A DNA stretch of 59,031 nucleotides, from contig JAEUJY010000028.1 in the NCBI GenBank assembly GCA_016794525.1, positions 1-59,031 of the forward strand. Reading direction: 5' to 3'. Source of the DNA: Myxococcales bacterium. GTDB lineage: Bacteria > Myxococcota_A > Polyangia > Haliangiales > Haliangiaceae. Shown piece after piece: positions 11,256 through 20,677 of this stretch; the stretch's first letter is position 1, and each line of letters begins with the position of its first letter. Both the position numbers and the translations under genes were made by a program. Below the pieces are notes generated by a model. The model had not been told where the DNA came from. It ran no database searches and saw nothing but the letters and a program-made list of their open reading frames with translations.

Positions 11256-12143
11256 ATGCCCATCGTCGCCAGCGAGCTCTTCAAGAAGGCCAAGAAGATC
11301 GAGATCGCCACGCGGCGGTTGGTCGACGAGCGCCTCGCGGGCCAGTACCACTCGGTGTTCAAGGGGCGCGGGCTGGTGTTCTCCGACGTGCGGCCCTACA
11401 TCGCGGGCGACGACGTGCGGTCGATCGACTGGAACGTCTCGGCGCGCATGAACGCGCCGCACGTCAAGCAGTTCGTCGAGGAGCGCGACCGCACGGTCAA
11501 CCTGATGATCGACATGAGCGCGTCGGGGCTGTTCGGCACGGCGACCTTGTCGAAGCGCGAGCTGGCGGCCGAACTGGCGGCGATGGTGGCGTTCTCGGCG
11601 ATCAAGAACAACGATCGGGTCGGGCTGTTCCTGGTGACCGACAAGGTCGAGCGCTACGTGCCGCCGAAGAAGGGCCGCCGCCACGTCATGCGCGTGGTCA
11701 GCGAGATCCTGTCGTTCAAGCCGGAGTCGCGCAAGACCGACCTCGGCGCGGGCCTCGACTTCCTCGGCAAGATCGCGCGCCGTCGCTCGGTGGTGTTCCT
11801 GGTCAGCGACTTCCTATCGGAGGGCTGGGACCGGCCGATGCGCATCACCGCGCAGCGCCACGAGCTGGTGCCGGTGGTGATGGCCGATCCGGTCGAGCTG
11901 ATGCTGCCGAGGGTCGGGCTGGTGCAGTTCGAGGACCTCGAGTCGGGCGAGGTGGCCGAGTTCGACACCAGCGGCTGGAACGCCCAGGCCTACCGCCGCC
12001 GGCTGGCCGGACAGGCCGCGGCCCGCGATCTGGTGCTGCGGCGGATGAACCTCGACACGGTGATGGTGCGCACCGACCAGCCGTACGTCGACGCGCTGAT
12101 CGCGTTCTTCAAGGCGCGGGCGCGCCGCATGGCCCACGGATGA
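11256..12143 (+). CDS. DUF58 domain protein (VWA-like)
   Basis: A 295-residue DUF58 protein. It carries the hallmark RPYIAGDDVRSIDWNVSAR followed by a VWA-like core with the metal-site motif DMSAS (DxSxS) in NLMIDMSASG. DUF58 proteins are standard partners of MoxR ATPases and are encoded next to VWA proteins in Bat-type operons. No membrane segment is evident, so it is probably cytoplasmic and membrane-associated. Its stop overlaps the next ATG (ATGA). The start lies at the end of a C-rich period-6 tract with no Shine-Dalgarno. Confidence 0.93.
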   Translation: MPIVASELFKKAKKIEIATRRLVDERLAGQYHSVFKGRGLVFSDVRPYIAGDDVRSIDWNVSARMNAPHVKQFVEERDRTVNLMIDMSASGLFGTATLSKRELAAELAAMVAFSAIKNNDRVGLFLVTDKVERYVPPKKGRRHVMRVVSEILSFKPESRKTDLGAGLDFLGKIARRRSVVFLVSDFLSEGWDRPMRITAQRHELVPVVMADPVELMLPRVGLVQFEDLESGEVAEFDTSGWNAQAYRRRLAGQAAARDLVLRRMNLDTVMVRTDQPYVDALIAFFKARARRMAHG

Positions 12144-13360
12144 GCGCCCGCCGCGGCGCAGCGGTGGCGGCCCACCGGTGGCGGATCGCGGGGCTGGCGC
12201 TCGCGGTCGCGGGCGCGCTGGCGGCGCCGGCGGGGGCCCAGCCCGGGCCCGACGCCGGGGTCGATCTCGACGGCGGCGTCGCGGTCGGCGGCGCGCCCAG
12301 CGACGGCGGGGTCACCGGCGACGCGGGGCCGACCCGGATCGTCATCGACGGGCCGACGCTGCTCGGCATCGGCAAGCCGCAGGTGTCGGCGTCGGCGTCG
12401 CCGACCGAGATGCGCCTCGGCGACAAGTTCACGCTGTTCGTCGACGTGGTGTTCGACGAGAACGTCACGGTGTCGGTGCCGTCCGGGCTCGATCTCGCGC
12501 CGTCGTTCGACGAGCTCAAGCGCACGTCGGTCGAGGAGCGCCGCTCCGACGGCACCCGCAAGCGCACCTACCAGATCCAGCTGCAGGCGTGGGAGCTGGG
12601 CGACGTGCGGTTGCCGCCGGTGCAGGTGACCTACTCGGTCGGCGGCGACAGCTCGTGGGTGGTCACCAACGAGGTGCCGCTGCGGATCGTCGGCTCGATC
12701 GACTCGATCGACGATCCCAACGCGTTCCTCGGCGCGACCCCGCCGGTGCCGCTGCGCCGGCGCAACTGGCTGTGGCTGAGCCTGGCGATCGGCGTCGCGG
12801 TGATGGCGGTGGTCGGCGGCGCCACCTGGCTGTGGTCGCGGCGCCGCCGCAAGGCGCGGGCCGCGGCGCGCCCGGTCGAGGCGACCAGCGACGGCCTCGA
12901 GCCGCTGGTGGTGCTGGCCGCCCCGGCGACGGTGGCCGCGGCGCCGCCGGCGATGAAGGTCGCGCCCAAGGCGCCGGCCCGCCGCGCGGCGTGGATCGAC
13001 CTGAGCCGGCTGACCGACGCCGCGCGCAAGGCGCTGGCCGCGCTCGACGAGCTCGAGCGCGCCGGCACGCTGGTCGACGATCAGGTCGCGGGCTACCGGG
13101 TGATGGCCGGCATCGTCCGCACCTACCTGCTCGAGGAGTTCGCGCTGCCGAGCCGGCACCGCACCACCCGCGAGCTGATCAAGGCGCTGGGCGCGACCCC
13201 GATCGCGCCGAGCGGCCTGACCGAGGCCGAGCGCTGGCTGGGCGCCGCCGACCTGGTGAAGTTCGCGGCGGCGGTCGACCCCGAGCAGGGCGCGATCGCG
13301 CTGGCCGACGCCCGCGCGCTGATCACCGCGATCGCCGGCGCGCGCGGAGGTGCGCGGTGA
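12140..13360 (+). CDS. BatD-like single-pass membrane protein
   Basis: A 406-residue membrane protein in the position of BatD. A signal-type N-terminus (residues about 13-34, ending PAGAQ) is followed by an Asp/Gly-rich linker. A beta-sandwich extracytoplasmic domain (about 55-195; VSASASPTEMRLGDKFTLFVDV) comes next. One transmembrane helix lies at about 212-236 (WLWLSLAIGVAVMAVVGG), followed by a basic RRRRK stop-transfer. The Ala-rich cytoplasmic C-terminus has a helical domain (about 290-400). It overlaps the DUF58 stop by 4 nt and is overlapped by the next GTG. Assignment rests on layout and operon position; sequence-level BatD similarity is weak to my eye. Confidence 0.78.
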   Translation: MSARRGAAVAAHRWRIAGLALAVAGALAAPAGAQPGPDAGVDLDGGVAVGGAPSDGGVTGDAGPTRIVIDGPTLLGIGKPQVSASASPTEMRLGDKFTLFVDVVFDENVTVSVPSGLDLAPSFDELKRTSVEERRSDGTRKRTYQIQLQAWELGDVRLPPVQVTYSVGGDSSWVVTNEVPLRIVGSIDSIDDPNAFLGATPPVPLRRRNWLWLSLAIGVAVMAVVGGATWLWSRRRRKARAAARPVEATSDGLEPLVVLAAPATVAAAPPAMKVAPKAPARRAAWIDLSRLTDAARKALAALDELERAGTLVDDQVAGYRVMAGIVRTYLLEEFALPSRHRTTRELIKALGATPIAPSGLTEAERWLGAADLVKFAAAVDPEQGAIALADARALITAIAGARGGAR

Positions 13361-14445
13361 ACCGCTGGCTGCGCGCGCTCTTGCCCTACGGCCTCTTGGT
13401 CGCGATCGGCGGGCCGCTGGCGCTGATCCTGCGCGACTACTACCGCGATCCCAGCCGCCACGCCGGCGCGCTGTCGTGGGCCCACCCGCAGGTCTGGGTG
13501 CTGAGCGCCGCCGGCCTCTTGCTGGCGTGGGTCGGCTTCCACCTCGGGCGATCGCGCGGCGCGACGATGGGCTTCTCGCGGGTCGGCGAGCTGAGCCGCG
13601 CCGGCGGCGGCGTCCGCAGCTACCTGACGACGCTGCCGACCGTGCTGCGGATCGTCGCGCTGGGCGCGGTGATCGTCGCGCTGGCGCGACCGCAGACCTA
13701 CCGGACGATCACCCGCGAGGTCGACTCGATCGACATCATGATCGTCCTCGACATGTCGAAGTCGATGGAGGAGACCGACATGGCCCGCGGCGATCCGCTG
13801 GTCCAGACCGACCGCCTCGACGCCGCGCAGCGGGTGATCCGCCGCTTCATCGCCGGCCGCCACGGCGACCGGGTCGGGCTGACGGTGTTCGCGCAGCAGA
13901 CGATGTTGCAGTGTCCGCTGACGCTGGACATGAAGATCCTCGATCAGGTCGTGGCCGACCTCGCGCTCGACGACATCCCGGCGATGGGCACGGCGATCGG
14001 CGACGGGCTCGGGCTGGGGCTGGCGTCGTTGCGGCGCAGCGACGCCAAGTCGAAGATCGTGATCCTCCTGTCCGACGGCGAGAACAACGTCTCGACCCAG
14101 ATGACCCCGCAGCAGGCGGCCGAGGTCGCGTTCGACGATCGGGTCAAGGTGTTCACGGTGCTGGTCGGCGCCGAGGACGGCCCCAAGCAGTTCGGCAACA
14201 CGGTCAACCCGGCGACGCTGCGCAACATCGCGCAGGTCACCGGCGGCATGTTCTTCAAGGCCACCGACTTCAAGGAGCTCGAGAACGGCTTCGAGACGGT
14301 CCGCAAGGAGCTCGACAAGACCCGCCGGGTCGAGAAGGAGCGCAAGAAGGACGCCGAGCTGTGGGTGCTGCCGCTGGCGATCGCGCTGGCGCTCCTGTGC
14401 CTCGACGCGCTCCTGGCCCGGACCTGGCTGCGGAGGTTCCCGTGA
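13357..14445 (+). CDS. VWA domain membrane protein, BatA-like
   Basis: A 362-residue inner-membrane protein of BatA/BatB type. It has hydrophobic helices near residues 7-26, 45-62 and 85-103. A VWA domain (about 115-300) carries the MIDAS motif DMSKS in IMIVLDMSKSMEETD, with later metal-site residues in GTAIGDGLG and LLSDGENN. A final transmembrane helix lies near 340-358. The GTG start at 13357 is preceded by GGAGGT at 5 nt and overlaps the previous stop (GTGA). It presumably works with MoxR and the DUF58 protein in envelope function or stress tolerance; this role is inferred from Bat operons. Confidence 0.92.
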   Translation: MNRWLRALLPYGLLVAIGGPLALILRDYYRDPSRHAGALSWAHPQVWVLSAAGLLLAWVGFHLGRSRGATMGFSRVGELSRAGGGVRSYLTTLPTVLRIVALGAVIVALARPQTYRTITREVDSIDIMIVLDMSKSMEETDMARGDPLVQTDRLDAAQRVIRRFIAGRHGDRVGLTVFAQQTMLQCPLTLDMKILDQVVADLALDDIPAMGTAIGDGLGLGLASLRRSDAKSKIVILLSDGENNVSTQMTPQQAAEVAFDDRVKVFTVLVGAEDGPKQFGNTVNPATLRNIAQVTGGMFFKATDFKELENGFETVRKELDKTRRVEKERKKDAELWVLPLAIALALLCLDALLARTWLRRFP

Positions 14446-15590
14446 CCTTCGCCTATCCCGACCTGCTCCCGGTGGCGGTGCTGGCGCCGCTGATCGTCGT
14501 CGCGCTCGCGGCGTGGGATCAGCTCCGCCGCCAGGCCGTGGTGCGCCAGCTCGGCCACGTGCCGCAGGTGCAGCGGATGCTGGCCTCGGCCTCGGCGTGG
14601 CGGCGCTGGACCAAGACCGCGCTGGTCGCGCTGGGGCTGTGCGCGATCGCGCTCGCCGCGGCGCGACCGCAGCGCGCCGGCAAGCACGACGGCAGCAAGC
14701 AGGGCCTGGACCTGGTGATCGGGCTCGACGTGTCGAAGTCGATGCTGGTCAGCGACGTCGACGGCACCCGCCTGGCCAAGGCCCGGGCCTTCATCGACGC
14801 GCTCCTGCCCAAGCTGGTCAACGATCGGGTCGGCGCGATGGTGTTCGCCGGCACCGCCGCGCACTTCCCGCTGACCGACGACAAGGAGGTCGGCGCGCAG
14901 TTCCTCCGCGACCTGGGCCCGGCCGACCTGCCGGGCGGCTCGAACCTCGACGAGGCGTTCCGCGTCGCGACCTGCGTGCTGCGCCCCGACACCAGCGACC
15001 CGTGGGGCGGGCGCTGCGCCGGCCTGCGCGGCCGCGGCCACGGCGGCGATCCGCTGCCGGGCGAGCCGGCCGACACGCCGGTGGCGGCGGCCACCGAGGA
15101 GATCAACGACCGCAGCAAGGTGTTCATGCTGATCACCGACGGCGCCGATCGCGACCGCGCCGGCGACGGCGTCAGCGCCGCGCTCGACCAGGCGGCGCAG
15201 GCCAAGCAGCTGGGCGTCACGCTGATCGTCGTCGGCGTCGGCACGCCGAGCGGCGGCAACGTGCCCGACATCGACGCCGAGGGCCGGCCCAGCGGCTGGA
15301 AGTACGACGCCCAGGGCAAGATCGTCCGCTCGGCGCTGGACCCGTCGTCGCTGCGCACGCTGGCCGAGGCCGGCGGTGACCCCAATCGCTACATCGAGCT
15401 GGGGCCGGGCCCGCCGCCGGTCGACGCGGTGGTGGTGGCGCTCGACGCGCTGACCCGCGGCTCGCTGTCGAAGCGCGACGAGCGGGTGATGGACGAGTGG
15501 TACGCCGCGTTCTTGTTCCCCGGGTTCATGCTGCTCTTGATCGAGGCCTGCCTGGGCACCCGCCGGCGGGTGCGGTTCCCCGAGGGCTAG
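14442..15590 (+). CDS. VWA domain membrane protein, BatB-like
   Basis: A 382-residue paralog of the preceding gene with the same topology: helices near 8-24 and 58-75, a VWA domain at about 90-310 with MIDAS DVSKS (LVIGLDVSKSM), then a C-terminal helix near 348-366. It carries a Cys- and Gly-rich insertion (about residues 180-215) with PDTSDPWGGRCAG that the first paralog lacks. The GTG start is preceded by GGAGGT at 4 nt and overlaps the BatA-like stop by 4 nt. Its TAG stop provides the first base of an inverted-repeat element. Confidence 0.92.
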   Translation: MTFAYPDLLPVAVLAPLIVVALAAWDQLRRQAVVRQLGHVPQVQRMLASASAWRRWTKTALVALGLCAIALAAARPQRAGKHDGSKQGLDLVIGLDVSKSMLVSDVDGTRLAKARAFIDALLPKLVNDRVGAMVFAGTAAHFPLTDDKEVGAQFLRDLGPADLPGGSNLDEAFRVATCVLRPDTSDPWGGRCAGLRGRGHGGDPLPGEPADTPVAAATEEINDRSKVFMLITDGADRDRAGDGVSAALDQAAQAKQLGVTLIVVGVGTPSGGNVPDIDAEGRPSGWKYDAQGKIVRSALDPSSLRTLAEAGGDPNRYIELGPGPPPVDAVVVALDALTRGSLSKRDERVMDEWYAAFLFPGFMLLLIEACLGTRRRVRFPEG

Positions 15591-15767
15591 GGCCCCCGCG
15601 TGACCACCCCGGTGGTGCTCGCGACCGATCCATCCCGGCTGGCGGCGTTGCCGGCTCCGGTCCTCAGGTCACGTCCAACGAGGACGCTCCCTTCCGGTCC
15701 TCGCCAGCGCCTTGCCATCCGGGCGCCTCGGCCGCGATCACCGCTCGACGTGGTCACGCGGGGGCCC
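15590..15767. mobile_element. 178-bp MITE-like element with 18-bp terminal inverted repeats
   Basis: GGGCCCCCGCGTGACCAC at 15590-15607 is the exact reverse complement of 15750-15767. The left repeat begins with the last base of the BatB-like stop codon, and the right one ends 44 bp before the ATG of the TPR gene. The interior has no gene; it contains GTCCTC/GAGGAC hairpin combinations and blocks similar to each other in inverted order. It could be a miniature inverted-repeat element or a large regulatory hairpin inside the operon. No target duplication is obvious. Confidence 0.6.
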
Positions 15768-15811
15768 ATCCCGTGATGGCACCGGCGCCGGGGCCGTGGC
15801 AGACTCGGAGC

Positions 15812-16716
15812 ATGCGGCGGTTGCGCGCGCTGTGCTTCGTGCTGGTGCTGATCCCGCTCGGCGGCTGGGAGCCGCTGTGGCAGAACGACGCCGACGTCGA
15901 CGCCGGCAACCGCGCCTACGCCGAGGGCCGCTACGACGACGCGCTGGCCGCGTACCAGCGGGCCCGCGACAGCGGCGTCGACAGCGCCGGGCTCGCCTAC
16001 GACGAGGGCACCGCGACGATGGCCAAGGCCGACCAGCAGGCCGACGCGGCGGGGCGCGACGCGCTGTTCGAGGAGTCGTGGAAGCAGCTGGGCCAGGCCA
16101 CCCACGCCAAGGACAAGGCGCTGGCCGCCCGTGCCCACTACAACCGCGGCAACATCCGCATGAAGCAGAAGAAGCTCGACGAGGCGGTCGACGAGTACAA
16201 GGACGCGCTGCGCGCCGATCCGACGCTCGAGAGCGCGCGTCAGAACCTGGAGCTGGCGCTGCGCCAGCGCGAGAAGCAGCGCCAGCAGCAACAGCAGCAA
16301 GGGCAGGGGCAAGGGCAGGGCCAGCAGCAGCAACCGCAGCAGGGCCAAGGCCAGGGCCAGCAGCAGCAACCGCAGCAGGGCCAAGGCCAGGGCCAGCCGC
16401 AGCAGCAACCGCAGCAGGGGCAGGGCCAGGGCCAGCCGCAGCAGCAACCGCCGCAGGGGCAGGGCCAGGGGCAGCCGCCGCAGCAGCCCCCGGGCCAGCA
16501 GGGCCAGCAAGGTCAGCAGCCGCCGCAAGGGCAGGGGCAGCCGCCGCGGCGCATGCCGCAGGCGCAGTGGCCGCAGGACGACACCGAGGGCGACACCCCG
16601 GATCTGCCGCAGGGGCAGAAGCTCGATCAGCTCGAGAACATGTCGCGCCAGCTGCGGCGCAGCCGGGTCCGGGACGGCAGCGACCCGTCGGGCGCGCAGC
16701 CGACCCAGGACTGGTA

Positions 16717-16717
<1 letters not shown>
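15812..16717 (+). CDS. TPR protein with Gln/Gly repeat tail, BatC-like
   Basis: A 301-residue exported TPR protein in the BatC position. A hydrophobic N-terminus (RALCFVLVLIPLGGW) is followed by TPR-like units at about residues 28-65 (GNRAYAEGRYDDALAAYQRA) and 108-150 (ARAHYNRGNIRMKQKKLDEAVDEYKDALRADPT). Residues about 157-255 are low-complexity Gln-Gly-Pro repeats (GQGQGQQQQPQQ units). The coding DNA is correspondingly repetitive (about 16282-16550) and may vary in length between strains. A short charged C-terminus (KLDQLENMSRQLRRSR) ends it. CAGACT lies 6 nt before the ATG. The stop overlaps the next GTG by one base. Confidence 0.88.
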
Positions 16718-18096
<1,379 letters not shown>

Positions 18097-18112
18097 CGCC
18101 GCCGCGCTCTGC

Positions 18113-18118
18113 TACCGT
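18113..18118 (+). promoter_or_regulatory. -10-like TACCGT, 6 nt before tag ATG
   Basis: TACCGT is followed by CGCGCG and the ATG at 18125, without a Shine-Dalgarno. This is the leaderless spacing shared with other genes in the window. Confidence 0.45.
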
Positions 18119-18124
18119 CGCGCG

Positions 18125-18730
18125 ATGGCCCGCCTGCCCGCTGGAGTGAAGCTCGGCCCCGACGATCGCCCGCGCTGCGGCTGGTGCGTCGGCAGCCCCG
18201 ACTACGTCGCGTACCACGACGCCGAGTGGGGCCGCCCGGTCCACGACGATCGCCGCCTGTTCGAGAAGCTGTGCCTCGAGGGCTTCCAGGCCGGGCTGTC
18301 GTGGCTGACGATCCTGCGCAAGCGCGAGGGCTTCCGCGCGGCGTTCGCCGGCTTCGACCCGGCGGCGGTGGCGCGGTTCGGCGCGCGCGACGTGAAGCGG
18401 CTCCTGGCCGACGCGGCGATCGTCCGCCATCGCGGCAAGGTCGAGGCGACGATCCACAACGCCGGGCGCTACCTCGCGCTGATCGAGGAGTGCGGCTCGC
18501 TCGACGCCTACGTCTGGCGCTTCGAGCCGCCGGCCAGCGCGCGGCCGCGCAAGCTCACGCTGGCCGCGCTGCGGGCGATGCCGACGACGCCGGCGTCGAC
18601 GGCGATGTCGAAGGACCTCAAGCGGCGCGGCTGGCGCTTCGTCGGCCCCACCACCGTCTACGCCTTCATGCAGGCGATGGGGCTGGTCGACGATCACCTC
18701 GACGGCTGCGCGTTCCGCGGCGCGGCCTGA
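18125..18730 (+). CDS. tag: DNA-3-methyladenine glycosylase I
   Basis: A 201-residue base-excision repair enzyme that removes 3-methyladenine from alkylated DNA. Family features are RCGWCVGSPDYVAYHDAEWG near the N-terminus, with zinc-ligand Cys/His and active-site Glu-Trp, then LFEKLCLEGFQAGLSWLTIL. Next come FRAAFAGFDP, IVRHRGKVEATIHNA and the C-terminal MSKDLKRRGWRFVGPTTVYAFMQA. The final VDDHLDGCAFR supplies the His and Cys zinc ligands. Length is normal for Tag. It is likely monocistronic. Confidence 0.96.
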   Translation: MARLPAGVKLGPDDRPRCGWCVGSPDYVAYHDAEWGRPVHDDRRLFEKLCLEGFQAGLSWLTILRKREGFRAAFAGFDPAAVARFGARDVKRLLADAAIVRHRGKVEATIHNAGRYLALIEECGSLDAYVWRFEPPASARPRKLTLAALRAMPTTPASTAMSKDLKRRGWRFVGPTTVYAFMQAMGLVDDHLDGCAFRGAA

Positions 18731-18766
18731 CGATCCGGCGGGGGCGCGACGCGCGCCCCACCCGCG

Positions 18767-19147
18767 TCACGGGGTCGGGGCGGCGGGGGCGGCCGGATCG
18801 GCGGCCGGCGGCGCGGCGGGCGGCTCGGTCGGGGGCGCGGCCGGCGGGTCGGCCGGCTTCGGCGCGGCGGCCTCCTCGAGCTTGTCCATGCAGTCGCGGG
18901 CCGCGTGCTCGAGCTCCTTGTACTTCTTCTTGAACGAGTCCGACGGCTCCGAACCCTTGAGGCGCTTCATGTTCGCCTCCATCCACTTGTCGTACTCCTC
19001 GTCGGCCTTCTCGGCGCAGGCCACGTCCTTGCAGGCGCAGATCTTCTCCTTCTTGGTCTTCATCTTGGCCATGGCCTCGTCGGCGGCGCTGCCGCCGCAC
19101 GCCGCCACCAGGGAACCGAACAGGAACGCGATGATCGCCTTTTGCAT
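18767..19147 (-). CDS. Small Cys-containing lipoprotein, Pro/Ala-rich tail
   Basis: A 126-residue predicted lipoprotein with lipobox LVAAC (Cys17). The mature part holds a lysine-rich helical region with paired cysteines (KICACKDVACAEKADEEYDKWM) and another Cys in AARDCMDKLEE. It ends in a Pro/Ala-rich tail (PADPPAAPPTEPPAAPPA) that could span the envelope or cell wall. Similar small lipoproteins are common in myxobacteria; function is unknown. TAGCAT lies 6 nt before the ATG and no Shine-Dalgarno is seen. It is divergent from fumC. Confidence 0.82.
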   Translation of the reverse strand: MQKAIIAFLFGSLVAACGGSAADEAMAKMKTKKEKICACKDVACAEKADEEYDKWMEANMKRLKGSEPSDSFKKKYKELEHAARDCMDKLEEAAAPKPADPPAAPPTEPPAAPPAADPAAPAAPTP

Positions 19148-19153
19148 CGGGCG

Positions 19154-19159
19154 ATGCTA
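19154..19159 (-). promoter_or_regulatory. -10-like TAGCAT, 6 nt before lipoprotein ATG
   Basis: On the minus strand TAGCAT, six bases, then ATG at 19147. It faces the fumC promoter across the divergent spacer. Confidence 0.45.
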
Positions 19160-19234
19160 CCGCAGGGTCGGTCGGCCGTGGGGCCGGCGGCGCCGGGGCG
19201 CGGACGATCGGGATCGTCGAGGGGCGAACCGGCG

Positions 19235-19240
19235 TAGGGT
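19235..19240 (+). promoter_or_regulatory. -10-like TAGGGT, 6 nt before fumC ATG
   Basis: TAGGGT, GGCCGG, then ATG at 19247, with no Shine-Dalgarno. Leaderless spacing. Confidence 0.4.
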
Positions 19241-19246
19241 GGCCGG

Positions 19247-20656
19247 ATGACGCCCACGCCGCCGCGCCCCGCTCCCACCCGCCGCGAGTCCGACAGCCTC
19301 GGCGTCGTCGACGTGCCGGCCGATCGCTACTGGGGCGCCCAGACCCAGCGGTCGCTGGCCAACTTCCGGATCGGCGGGCACCGGTTCCCGCGCGCGGTGA
19401 TCCGCGCGTTCGGCGTCGTCAAGCAGGCGTGCGCGCGCGCCAACCGCGCGCTGGGCCTGCTCGCGCCCGAGGTCGCGGCGCTGATCGAGCGCGCCGCGGC
19501 CGAGGTGATCGCCGGCGACCTCGACGACCACTTCCCGCTGGTGGTGTGGCAGACCGGCAGCGGCACCCAGTCGAACATGAACGCCAACGAGGTGATCGCC
19601 AACCGGGCGATCGAGCTGGCCGGCGGGGCGCTCGGCAGCAAGGCGCCGGTCCACCCCAACGACCACGTCAACCGCTCGCAGTCGTCGAACGACGTGTTCC
19701 CGACGGTGATGCACCTCGCGGCGGTCGACGCGTTGACCGCCGACGTGCTGCCGGCGCTGGCCGCGCTCGAGGCCGCGCTGGCCGCGCAGGCGCAGGCCCA
19801 CGCCGGGGTGATCAAGCTCGGGCGGACCCACCTGATGGACGCCACGCCGATCACGCTGGGCCAGGAGCTCGGCGGGTACGCGGCGCAGCTCGGGTTCTGC
19901 GCGACCCGGCTGCGCGCCGCGGTGGTGGCGCTGTACCCGATCGCGCTGGGCGGCACCGCGGTCGGCACCGGCCTCAACTCGCACCCGCGCTGGGCCGCCA
20001 CCGTCGCCGCCGAGCTGGCCGCGATCACCGGCGCGCCGTTCACCTCGGCGCCCGACAAGTTCATGGCGCTGGCCGGCCACGAGGCGATCGTCGACGCCAG
20101 CGGCGCGCTGCGCACGCTGGCCGGCGCGTGCTTCAAGATCGCCAGCGACGTGCGGCTCCTGGCCAGCGGCCCGCGCGGCGGCCTGGGCGAGCTGATCCTG
20201 CCGACCAACGAGCCGGGCTCGTCGATCATGCCGGGCAAGGTCAACCCGACCCAGAGCGAGGCGCTGACGATGGTGGCGGTGCAGGTGATGGGCAACGACG
20301 CCGCGATCGGCTTCGCCGGCAGCCAGGGGCACCTCGAGCTCAACGCGTTCAAGCCGGTGCTGATCCACAACCTGCTGGAGTCGGCGCGGCTCCTGGCCGA
20401 CGCGATGACCAGCTTCCGGGTCCACTGCGTCGAGGGGCTGGCGCCGGACCGCGCGGTGATCGCGCGCCACCTGGCCAGCTCGCCGATGCTGGTCACCGCG
20501 CTGACGCCGGTGCTCGGCTACGACCGCGCCGCGACGATCGTCGCGACCGCCCACGCCCAGCAGGTGACGCTGCGCGAGGCCGCGGTCGGGCTCGGGTACG
20601 TCACCGCCGCGGAGTTCGACGCGCTGGTGCGCCCCGAGGCGATGCTGGCGCCGTGA
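19247..20656 (+). CDS. fumC: Class II fumarate hydratase
   Basis: A 469-residue fumarase of the aspartase/fumarase superfamily, interconverting fumarate and malate in the TCA cycle in the cytoplasm. Visible landmarks are [67 protein letters not shown] and the superfamily signature [13 protein letters not shown], whose Ser lies in the mobile catalytic loop. Length is normal. Aspartate ammonia-lyase is the main alternative; the GTGLN/HP region and substrate-site motifs favour fumarase. The 3' end faces the giant kinase gene with about 20 bp between stops. Confidence 0.95.
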   Translation: MTPTPPRPAPTRRESDSLGVVDVPADRYWGAQTQRSLANFRIGGHRFPRAVIRAFGVVKQACARANRALGLLAPEVAALIERAAAEVIAGDLDDHFPLVVWQTGSGTQSNMNANEVIANRAIELAGGALGSKAPVHPNDHVNRSQSSNDVFPTVMHLAAVDALTADVLPALAALEAALAAQAQAHAGVIKLGRTHLMDATPITLGQELGGYAAQLGFCATRLRAAVVALYPIALGGTAVGTGLNSHPRWAATVAAELAAITGAPFTSAPDKFMALAGHEAIVDASGALRTLAGACFKIASDVRLLASGPRGGLGELILPTNEPGSSIMPGKVNPTQSEALTMVAVQVMGNDAAIGFAGSQGHLELNAFKPVLIHNLLESARLLADAMTSFRVHCVEGLAPDRAVIARHLASSPMLVTALTPVLGYDRAATIVATAHAQQVTLREAAVGLGYVTAAEFDALVRPEAMLAP

Positions 20657-20677
20657 CGGCGGGCGCCGCCGCCGTGA

